Part shown: one piece after another, positions 12,101 through 18,126 of the stretch
How positions within the stretch are numbered: position 1 is the first letter of the stretch
Layout of the letters: every line of letters begins with the position of its first letter
Origin: a virus
Virus record (IMG/VR): IMGVR_UViG_3300030329_004193
Coordinates: 1 to 20,215 of that record
DNA: 20,215 nt
Direction: 5' to 3' (one strand)
Position numbers and translations under genes: made by a program
The notes under the pieces: model-generated
Seen by the model: the letters and a program-made list of their open reading frames with translations, nothing else
What the model was told of the DNA's origin: nothing
Database searches by the model: none

Positions 12101-12384
12101 TGACAGAGCATAATAAATACTATTGGGAAGTTGGTAGAAATGGATATGTTGCAAACGATACTGACAATATTAACGAAAAAATACCAAAATATTATATAGG
12201 CAAATATCATAAATATGAAGCCCGTAAAGTGGTAGAGGATTTTGAATTAACCTACAATCTTGGTACAGCAGTAACATATTTGTTACGTGCTAATCGTAAG
12301 CATAACACCCCAATAGAATGTATTAAAAAAGCTATTGCTCATTTAGAATTTGAATTAGAAAAATTAGAAAAATGGAACAGTTAG
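12100..12384 (+). CDS. DUF3310-like protein, 94 aa
   Basis: Residues 47-90 read DFELTYNLGTAVTYLLRANR followed by IECIKKAIAHLEFELEKLE. This matches the DUF3310 pattern, in which an N-G-A-KY--R---K motif is followed by a K-KA--YL helix. Such proteins are frequent in phages and have been labelled nucleotide kinase-like without firm proof. The N-terminal half is Tyr-rich and not diagnostic. The gene shares a base with the previous stop (TAATG) and overlaps the next gene by 13 bases. Confidence 0.7.
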   Translation: MTEHNKYYWEVGRNGYVANDTDNINEKIPKYYIGKYHKYEARKVVEDFELTYNLGTAVTYLLRANRKHNTPIECIKKAIAHLEFELEKLEKWNS

Positions 12385-12593
12385 TTGTTTTTATTATTAT
12401 ATTTACATTAATACTAATTATTGTTAGCACTTATAAAAGTGTTAAACAAGATCAAAATAAAGAATTAATTAAAAACATGGAAGAACATGCCAAAAAAGAG
12501 AAAATTAAACAGCAAGAATCCAAAATATTGGGACAAAAGCAAATTAAAAGAAAAAGTGATCAAAAGAAAAGAACTCGCATGTACCATATCTAA
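12372..12593 (+). CDS. Small membrane protein with basic tail, 73 aa
   Basis: Starts MEQLVVFIIIFTLILIIVST, a single hydrophobic span (residues 4-20), then a long Lys/Gln/Glu-rich helix (KQDQNKELIKNMEEHAKKEK) ending RTRMYHI. An N-out, C-in single-span topology with a possible cytoplasmic coiled coil is predicted. It resembles small anchor or spanin-like peptides, but no lipobox or family signature is present. Unknown function. Confidence 0.6.
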   Translation: MEQLVVFIIIFTLILIIVSTYKSVKQDQNKELIKNMEEHAKKEKIKQQESKILGQKQIKRKSDQKKRTRMYHI

Positions 12594-12619
12594 TAATATA
12601 AAAGTATATAAAGTCTGGT

Positions 12620-12823
12620 ATGAATGAATTAATTTTACCCTTAACTGGTATAGCAATTACATTAGCCTTTGGAATTATAATAGGAGTTATAATTTCATTT
12701 TTATTAATGAAAAAAGAAAACAAAGCATTATCTGAAGAAGTTGATAAATTTAGAGATTTATACTTTAATGAAATGGATAAATGGAAAAATAAATATGATA
12801 ATGATAACTACGAAGCGTATTAA
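12620..12823 (+). CDS. Small membrane protein with coiled coil, 67 aa
   Basis: Starts MNELILPLTGIAITLAFGII and continues GVIISFLLMKKENK. One span at residues 5-30 is followed by an acidic helix (ALSEEVDKFRDLYFNEMDKW) that could form a coiled coil. Layout is very like the preceding membrane protein gene. The two could act together at the membrane, which is inference only. No family is recognised. Confidence 0.6.
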   Translation: MNELILPLTGIAITLAFGIIIGVIISFLLMKKENKALSEEVDKFRDLYFNEMDKWKNKYDNDNYEAY

Positions 12824-12826
12824 AAT

Positions 12827-12928
12827 ATGACGAAAGCAGATAAAATTAGATATTGGACAAAATACAGAACCTATTTACTAAAGTGGGTAAAAAGAGTAGA
12901 TAAACATATAAAAAAGCTTAAACGCTAA
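12827..12928 (+). CDS. Tiny basic peptide, 33 aa
   Basis: MTKADKIRYWTKYRTYLLKW and on to HIKKLKR; it is strongly basic and amphipathic. The start lies 3 bases after the previous stop in the same orientation. Its last 11 bases overlap the end of the convergent metallophosphoesterase gene. Short length makes this uncertain, though its tight spacing and ATG favour a real gene. Confidence 0.4.
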   Translation: MTKADKIRYWTKYRTYLLKWVKRVDKHIKKLKR

Positions 12929-14201
12929 CATTATAGTTTAATATCCCTTGTAAGCCATTATCTCTGCTATATATAAAGGCTTGTGCTTTCTTTATATTAC
13001 CTATAAATCCTTTACTATCATGCCAATAATCAGTTGCAGACATAGATGATAAGTTTCTAACGGTTATTCCGTTGAGCTCTTCTATGGCCTGTAACTTAGT
13101 GGCTTTATTAGTATGATAATGACCTCTATGCACTTCTACATATACAGTATCACTCCATAGGTTTTTGAATCTTTGAGCTATAATGCCAGGTAAATCATTT
13201 GTCTTAGGGCCATCACCATGATCAGATATAATAAGATTATTGCCATAAGGAATTGCTTTCATTAAACAATCATTGTTATCTACTTTAACATTTTTATTAT
13301 TTTCATAATAAAGCTCTAGTGTATCCCCAAGATGCATAACAGATTCTCTATCATGATTACCTGGAACTACCATTACATGAACATCAGCAACTTCAGACAA
13401 TATATCTATAGCCTTTATCATTAGTTTTCTAGCGCATCTATATATATCAATATGATAATCGCTATTAAATTGAGGCGTTCCTTTTGTTGTAGAAGGAATA
13501 GGCCAATCTCCGTCTGAGTTTAATAAATCGTGTCCTACGATAAAAAGTATCTTATCTATGTAATACCCTTGAGCTCTATATAATAAGTGCTCTATGGCGT
13601 TTAAAAGACGTTTCTCAGCTATTTTTAAACTATATTTATCTCCTTTGATTCCTATTTTACCTAAATGTAAATCAAATGCTGATATTTCTAATAAATGTAA
13701 CCCTTTTCTATCGTCAGGCCTATTTCTTTCAAATTTTGGAACTTCAGGTGATAAATTTCGTAAATCTTCTATAAGCTCTTGCTTTATCTTTTTTATATTT
13801 AGTTCTGGCCTTATTTTTTTTAACCAAGCTTTTGTTCTATACATAGTAACTGTAACAGGATTTCTGTCATTATCAAACCCTGTTACTTCATATGTACCTA
13901 TATCATATTTTTCTACATCCCATAAATCTAAATCCACTTCACATGCAGCTAATAAATCATCTAAAGACTTAACTCTTGTACAGTTTTCTGCGGTAAGTAC
14001 AGCATTAGATTTAGTTTCTTGAAAATTTATTACTTCTTTTTCTTTTGCATCTATATCTAAATTTTCTTCTCTAAGTTTTCGCGCAATATTTCTTATTTGC
14101 TCGTAATTGGTACCAAACTTTTTGGCTGTGTCTGCGTATTTACTACGCATTAAGTGAGGATTGTTCAATAAATACTCTCTAATTTTGTCATTTAAAGTCA
14201 T
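12918..14201 (-). CDS. Metallophosphoesterase with N-terminal helix-turn-helix, 427 aa
   Basis: Residues 1-47 (MTLNDKIREYLLNNPHLMRS, then ADTAKKFGTNYEQIRNIARK) look like a helix-turn-helix domain. Residues 168-370 hold the calcineurin-like phosphoesterase motifs: DLH (177-179), GHD (223-225), GNHD (281-284), SDHGD (326-330) and GHYH (360-363). These residues would bind two metals and cleave phosphodiesters, perhaps DNA. It ends the late - strand operon and converges on the + operon with an 11-base overlap. The substrate is unknown. A DNA nuclease or regulatory enzyme is plausible because of the HTH. Confidence 0.88.
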   Translation of the reverse strand: MTLNDKIREYLLNNPHLMRSKYADTAKKFGTNYEQIRNIARKLREENLDIDAKEKEVINFQETKSNAVLTAENCTRVKSLDDLLAACEVDLDLWDVEKYDIGTYEVTGFDNDRNPVTVTMYRTKAWLKKIRPELNIKKIKQELIEDLRNLSPEVPKFERNRPDDRKGLHLLEISAFDLHLGKIGIKGDKYSLKIAEKRLLNAIEHLLYRAQGYYIDKILFIVGHDLLNSDGDWPIPSTTKGTPQFNSDYHIDIYRCARKLMIKAIDILSEVADVHVMVVPGNHDRESVMHLGDTLELYYENNKNVKVDNNDCLMKAIPYGNNLIISDHGDGPKTNDLPGIIAQRFKNLWSDTVYVEVHRGHYHTNKATKLQAIEELNGITVRNLSSMSATDYWHDSKGFIGNIKKAQAFIYSRDNGLQGILNYNVSV

Positions 14202-14212
14202 TGCTTAGTTTT

Positions 14213-14464
14213 TTAGTTATCTTCAACACCATAACCGTGCTGGCTTAATAGTGTTAAATTTACGGGAACAAGCTTTTTCTTTGAACGACTTCTTATTAAT
14301 TTATTAACAAGTTTGTTAACAATTTTTTTATCAGTAAATATAGATCCTTTATTATATCCTTTTACTATTTGATTATCTATTTTGTAAATCTTATTTCTTT
14401 GATCTTTAAATACCCAATTAGAAAGCCATATAGGAATTTTGAATATATCGTTTGGACTATCCAT
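14213..14464 (-). CDS. Hypothetical basic protein, 83 aa
   Basis: Starts MDSPNDIFKIPIWLSNWVFK. It has a Lys-rich C-terminal half (DKKIVNKLVNKLIRSRSKKK) and ends GYGVEDN. The first 8 bases overlap the end of the upstream 198-residue protein gene. The sequence gives no catalytic, membrane or repeat signature. It could be a minor virion or assembly component by position, which is weak evidence. Confidence 0.55.
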   Translation of the reverse strand: MDSPNDIFKIPIWLSNWVFKDQRNKIYKIDNQIVKGYNKGSIFTDKKIVNKLVNKLIRSRSKKKLVPVNLTLLSQHGYGVEDN

Positions 14465-15053
14465 CGGTTGAACTAATAGTTATATTTGGCCCTGCAACAG
14501 AAGATGTGCAATAAAAATGAATATCTTTACTTACATTTTTAAAAGAACGACTTACCATATCTCCTAACGAAACAGTTCCATTATATGAAAAACTATCGCC
14601 AAATAAATTGGTTAGAGTCATAGGTTTAGACGCTGTTATAACCCCGCTTGAAACAGTAAAAGCAGCCCCATCTTGATCTCCCGTAGTCCAATATAAGTTT
14701 ATTGTAGACCCTGTTCCTCCAGCATTATAATTATGTATTATAATATCATTTAAAGTACTACCAGTATTTAAAGTGAAAATTAGATCAGCTTGATTAGCAA
14801 GAGAAATAGAAAAACGAGATATAAAAGATTGTGGTTTTGTTTCTATAGGCAGTACGTCAGAAGATGATAAATTTGAGATTTGCGATCTATTTGCTGCATT
14901 AGCTCTATAAGACTCTTTAGCTAATTCTTGTTTTTGTTGAGTAGACAAACCTTCAGGTACAGAATCTGAAATAGCTTTATTTTTTGATCTTGTTAAAAAC
15001 TTAGACCTTGTTTGAGATCCTTTAGCTCCATACTTATCTTTTATTATTGGCAT
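14457..15053 (-). CDS. Probable tail or fibre-associated virion protein, 198 aa
   Basis: Residues 1-65 are basic and polar, starting MPIIKDKYGAKGSQTRSKFL. From about 77 the chain is Ser/Thr/Gly-rich beta sequence (SRFSISLANQADLIFTLNTG, TINLYWTTGDQDGAAFTVSS, SKDIHFYCTSS), as in small phage decoration or adhesin domains. It is in the late operon immediately after the tail-fibre-like gene. Receptor binding or fibre capping is a reasonable guess, with no motif to confirm it. A -7 box lies 4 bases before its ATG. Confidence 0.6.
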   Translation of the reverse strand: MPIIKDKYGAKGSQTRSKFLTRSKNKAISDSVPEGLSTQQKQELAKESYRANAANRSQISNLSSSDVLPIETKPQSFISRFSISLANQADLIFTLNTGSTLNDIIIHNYNAGGTGSTINLYWTTGDQDGAAFTVSSGVITASKPMTLTNLFGDSFSYNGTVSLGDMVSRSFKNVSKDIHFYCTSSVAGPNITISSTDG

Positions 15054-15057
15054 AATA

Positions 15058-15065
15058 CAAATATA
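15058..15065 (-). promoter_or_regulatory. -7 box directly before the 198-aa protein gene
   Basis: On the - strand it reads TATATTTG, four bases before the ATG at 15053, the same close spacing as at 9643 and 8076. A chance match is quite possible. Confidence 0.35.
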
Positions 15066-15075
15066 ATAATATTAA

Positions 15076-15885
15076 TTAAGGTGTTGAGTCTATTTCTCTT
15101 GTTGTTCCAGCTAAATATGTGGTCCAGTCATCTTCTATTACTAGCGTTACATAAAAACGCTCATTAGACCCCCATTCGTCAGAAGAAGACTCTATTGATA
15201 TAGCGAACATATCTGTAGAGTCCCAATGCTTAGCATCACTAAAAACAAAATGAAATACATGTTGATCATCATCTGTATTTGCAGTAATATTTTCTGTTTC
15301 TATTACACTAAAATTACTAGAATAAGCAATACCAACCACATTTGTCTCCACCCCCATAGTTAAAGTAAAATCACCTGTGCTTCCAGACATTTGCTCTAAT
15401 CTAACAGTAGCAGAAACAAGCCTTCCATCACATACGGCTAATTCTGCAACTTCTTCTCTAGTAATAGTAGCACCAGAAAATTCGTCTTGAGCTTTTAAAG
15501 GAAGATAATGTTTTGTTGTTCCTATATCATCTCTAAACGAAGTATTTATTATTCTATAGTTTTTACCAGTTTGTACTGTGGCGTGTAAAGCTGCTGCGCC
15601 AGATGGGGTAACCGCTCTTGATGAATCTGTTCCAGTTGTAGTTTCTGCTGTAGTTGCTAATTCTACCACTCCTTTACTAACTAAAGAAGCATCTCCTATA
15701 TCAGCCCTAAGATTTGCTCCAACAGATCTATACGAAAGCACATCGTTATTATTAAGAACTAAATACTTACTGTCTTCACCATCATAATTAAGAGTATTAT
15801 TAATATCTACTTGGCCGTCAATTTCAACATTATGTTTAAAATGTTTTTTAAATGACTCTATACTATTGCCAATCCATTTTGCCAT
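15076..15885 (-). CDS. Tail-fibre-like protein, 269 aa
   Basis: Residues 67-100 (SLVSKGVVELATTAETTTGT, then DSSRAVTPSGAAAL) are the classic phage tail-fibre repeat, in which S-KG-V-LAT-AE-- -GTD---AVTP precedes a shaft. The N-terminal part (AKWIGNSIESFKKHFKHNVE) may attach it to the tail. The C-terminal half (REEVAELAVCDGRLVSATVR onward) is Ser/Asp-rich beta structure and ends in TTREIDSTP, suiting a receptor-binding tip. The fibre would mediate host adsorption. Confidence 0.82.
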   Translation of the reverse strand: MAKWIGNSIESFKKHFKHNVEIDGQVDINNTLNYDGEDSKYLVLNNNDVLSYRSVGANLRADIGDASLVSKGVVELATTAETTTGTDSSRAVTPSGAAALHATVQTGKNYRIINTSFRDDIGTTKHYLPLKAQDEFSGATITREEVAELAVCDGRLVSATVRLEQMSGSTGDFTLTMGVETNVVGIAYSSNFSVIETENITANTDDDQHVFHFVFSDAKHWDSTDMFAISIESSSDEWGSNERFYVTLVIEDDWTTYLAGTTREIDSTP

Positions 15886-15886
15886 A

Positions 15887-16366
15887 CTAATCTTGTATAC
15901 CGTCTAAATCTATATATTGAATAGTAACCTCCTCCCCTTCTTCTAACGCTTTAGCGATATTTGGATATATTCTTTTGTACGCATTAGTTGATTTCCCAAT
16001 GAACCCATCCTTGATGATGGTGTTGTTTTCTTGCGAATCGCCCACAAGAAGGCATCCAGCAGTATGCTCATCAGTATTACCAGTGTGTATAAGAATCCAT
16101 TTGAAATTTGGGACATCAATAACGTGTAACATCCCTTTATGCATTCCTGCAAATCTTTTAGTGTATTTAGCATGAAATCCTCCTTCAGTTCTTAATTTAA
16201 TTTGATAGGTGCCAGCAGGCACTCTAGTTTCTCCTCTAACTTTTAGAGCTCTAGCTTCATCTTCTAATGTATAACATAGAAATTCTAAGCCTAAATCTCC
16301 CTCTAAAAAAAGTAAGCCAGAAGTACTGTCCTCCTGGCTACTAAATCTTAATACTTTAAGTTTCAT
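15887..16366 (-). CDS. DUF5675-family protein with L,D-transpeptidase-like signature, 159 aa
   Basis: The order LEGDLGLEFLCYTLEDEARA, then GETRVPAGTYQIKLRTEGGF (45-64), HVIDVPNFKWILIHTGNTDE (81-100) and HTAGCLLVG (101-109) fits DUF5675. H94 and C105 in HTGN ... AGCLLVG recall the catalytic His and Cys of YkuD-type L,D-transpeptidases. A peptidoglycan-acting role in entry or lysis is plausible, and holin-like genes lie upstream in the same operon. It could also be a structural virion domain. Biochemistry for this family is not known to me. Confidence 0.75.
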   Translation of the reverse strand: MKLKVLRFSSQEDSTSGLLFLEGDLGLEFLCYTLEDEARALKVRGETRVPAGTYQIKLRTEGGFHAKYTKRFAGMHKGMLHVIDVPNFKWILIHTGNTDEHTAGCLLVGDSQENNTIIKDGFIGKSTNAYKRIYPNIAKALEEGEEVTIQYIDLDGIQD

Positions 16367-16383
16367 TTGTATTTCTTTAATTA

Positions 16384-16809
16384 TTAGTCATCTGATGATA
16401 TTCCAGTATCAGGACCGTCACATAATAAGTATTGTGCTTTTTGTGCAGCAGTAGTTGCTATTAAATCTAAATTTGTAGAGCCGTCTCCAGCACCATCTAC
16501 ATGAACTGGTGAGAAAAAGCATTCACCTGGCTTTAAATTTGCAATTACATCACCATCTGGCTGTACTGCTATTGGGTAATCTGTATCTACATTTTTTACA
16601 AATGTAAAAATCATATCTTTATTGTTGCTAGCACTTGAGATTGTTGTTGCTCCTGTGCCTACTAAAATTTCTCCTGTATGTAGTATATTAGAATCTACAG
16701 TTGTACTGTTTGTTGTAAAAGAAGGAGAAAATGATAATACTTGATTTCCATCTGAATCTGTTAAGGTCAAGCTTCCTGTAACTGTTACTGATAATGATTG
16801 TGTTGCCAT
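16384..16809 (-). CDS. Probable virion structural protein, paralogue 1, 141 aa
   Basis: Starts MATQSLSVTVTGSLTLTDSD, rich in Thr/Ser and alternating beta pattern throughout. It ends LLCDGPDTGISSDD. The segment DGDVIANLKPGECFFSPVHV corresponds to ATDLIGILEPGQFLMTIIRG of the gene just upstream, suggesting duplication and divergence. Such small all-beta proteins are commonly decoration or fibre-adaptor proteins. The assignment rests on composition, position and the paralogue. Confidence 0.6.
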   Translation of the reverse strand: MATQSLSVTVTGSLTLTDSDGNQVLSFSPSFTTNSTTVDSNILHTGEILVGTGATTISSASNNKDMIFTFVKNVDTDYPIAVQPDGDVIANLKPGECFFSPVHVDGAGDGSTNLDLIATTAAQKAQYLLCDGPDTGISSDD

Positions 16810-16820
16810 ATTGTTTTATT

Positions 16821-17210
16821 TTAAGCGTTTGAATCTATTTCTATTGCTGCATATTCTATAGTTACAGCTGCTGTATCTGCTCTTGCAGTAGTTGTTCCTG
16901 TTCCTCTAATGATTGTCATTAAAAACTGACCTGGCTCTAATATACCTATTAAATCAGTAGCTGAAGAGGCTCCGTCATATATTTTTACAAAATTAGTATC
17001 ATCTAAATTTCTTACGTATATCATTCTACCATAACCTGGAGCAGCCATTACCGTTGAGTCTCCATCATGGGCTACATCTATTCTACCTGTTGCTATTTGG
17101 TCTACACCCGTTATATTTAATGTGTAAGAGCCATTTTGTGTTTGTGCATATCCTGTAGAAGAATTTGCAGTCATACCTAACGAGCAATTTAATGTGTAAT
17201 TTTTTGCCAT
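16821..17210 (-). CDS. Probable virion structural protein, paralogue 2, 129 aa
   Basis: Starts MAKNYTLNCSLGMTANSSTG. It has a beta-rich body (GRIDVAHDGDSTVMAAPGYG, RMIYVRNLDDTNFVKIYDGA) and the shared LIGILEPGQFLMTIIRGTGT region. It ends TIEYAAIEIDSNA. It lies 11 bases before its paralogue in the same operon. A cupin- or lectin-like beta sandwich is possible; no ligand motif is seen. Confidence 0.6.
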   Translation of the reverse strand: MAKNYTLNCSLGMTANSSTGYAQTQNGSYTLNITGVDQIATGRIDVAHDGDSTVMAAPGYGRMIYVRNLDDTNFVKIYDGASSATDLIGILEPGQFLMTIIRGTGTTTARADTAAVTIEYAAIEIDSNA

Positions 17211-17224
17211 CTTATTTTAATTTT

Positions 17225-17491
17225 TTACAAATTTATGAAATTTTTCTTATATTCTTTTGATTCTTTTAATTTTTTAAGCTCTGCACACTTCTCATACTCC
17301 TCTAAACTACAAAAATAATCAATTATTTTATCAATGACCTTATTATCTATAGCTTTTTTTGGATTAAAAGGTAAAGAGCATCCATTATAATCTAACAATT
17401 CTTCAAAAGATAGTTTTTTTGTTATTATCATGTAGCAATTTGTCATTGATTCATGTAATAGTTGTTCAGGACTATCTTCCAGTTCTTTCAT
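17225..17491 (-). CDS. Small hypothetical protein, 88 aa
   Basis: Starts MKELEDSPEQLLHESMTNCY. It is helical, acidic in the first half and Lys-rich at the end (LKKLKESKEYKKNFINL). The start codon directly abuts the stop of the holin-like gene, so it belongs to the same transcript. Its position between holin-like and structural genes does not point to one role, and no family is recognised. Confidence 0.6.
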   Translation of the reverse strand: MKELEDSPEQLLHESMTNCYMIITKKLSFEELLDYNGCSLPFNPKKAIDNKVIDKIIDYFCSLEEYEKCAELKKLKESKEYKKNFINL

Positions 17492-17884
17492 TTACTTTTT
17501 TACTTTTTCTAATGATCTACCGCCAAAATAAGCACCTATTACTGTTATTAATACTAATTGTAATAAATCCACCCATGTGTCTTTTACTTCAAATGCAATT
17601 ACGCCTGCATCAATAAATATCATTAATACTGTTGATACAACTAAAAATATAAGAGTCATAGGTCGTATATTCTTAGAAAGCCATGAGTCAGAATTCATAT
17701 CAACCTTCCATCTTTCGGTTACTTGTTTTTGCATTTCTGCTTCATAACCCATTATCATGTCTTTTATTTTTCTTTCAGCCTCAAGCTTTTCTTCTTTAGA
17801 TGTGTGTAAGTTATCTATAACGCCACCTACACCTTTTACTAATTCTGTAGCTCCGCTACTAAATATTGTTCCTAATATGCTCAT
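17492..17884 (-). CDS. Holin-like protein (3TM holin family), 130 aa
   Basis: An amphipathic N-terminal region with a charged helix (SKEEKLEAERKIKDMIMGYE) is followed by WLSKNIRPMTLIFLVVSTVL (68-87) and further hydrophobic residues to about 98. A second span, VDLLQLVLITVIGAYFGGRS (105-124), precedes the end LEKVKK. The W-S-NIRP motif and the final aYFGgRslEK match the gene-transfer-release/3TM holin family. It would perforate the inner membrane at lysis, timing release of a peptidoglycan-degrading partner. Confidence 0.8.
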   Translation of the reverse strand: MSILGTIFSSGATELVKGVGGVIDNLHTSKEEKLEAERKIKDMIMGYEAEMQKQVTERWKVDMNSDSWLSKNIRPMTLIFLVVSTVLMIFIDAGVIAFEVKDTWVDLLQLVLITVIGAYFGGRSLEKVKK

Positions 17885-17886
17885 AA

Positions 17887-18126
17887 TTAACTTTCTTTTT
17901 TATTATTATTATTATTATTATTTGCGAATTTTTCTAAACCAGCTATTCCAAAACATCCTATAACTACTAATACAAATGAGTCATATATAAACTCATTTAT
18001 AACCAAATCTTTACCCACCCATCCAGTAATAAGATCTGCTATCATTATTAAACACATAATTGTAAAAGCAACTGCGCCTATAATAGACTTTTCATTATAA
18101 TTATTGTTGTCTTTAAATATTTTCAT
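17887..18126 (-). CDS. Second holin-like or accessory membrane protein, 79 aa
   Basis: Starts MKIFKDNNNYNEKSIIGAVA. Two hydrophobic segments (IIGAVAFTIMCLIMIADLIT at 15-34; YDSFVLVVIGCFGIAGLEKF at 48-67) are joined by a short loop, and a run of seven Asn lies near the C-terminus (67-76), encoded by an AAT trinucleotide repeat. The FGIAGLEKF end echoes the FGGRSLEKV of the holin-like neighbour. It may be an anti-holin or partner. Its start overlaps the stop of the large upstream gene by one base. Confidence 0.65.
   Translation of the reverse strand: MKIFKDNNNYNEKSIIGAVAFTIMCLIMIADLITGWVGKDLVINEFIYDSFVLVVIGCFGIAGLEKFANNNNNNNKKES
17899..17922 (-). repeat. AAT trinucleotide repeat
   Basis: About seven AAT units on the coding strand encode a poly-Asn run at the C-terminal end of the membrane protein. 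Slippage would change tail length without shifting the frame. Confidence 0.8.

Noticed and set aside
13594-14022. 142-residue open frame on the + strand
   Set aside because: It lies wholly antisense to the metallophosphoesterase, whose motifs are clear. The antisense product has no recognisable feature.
17228-17235. TAAATTTG on the - strand as a promoter for the virion protein genes
   Set aside because: It matches TANNTTTG, but many such matches are expected by chance at this base composition and nothing else supports it.
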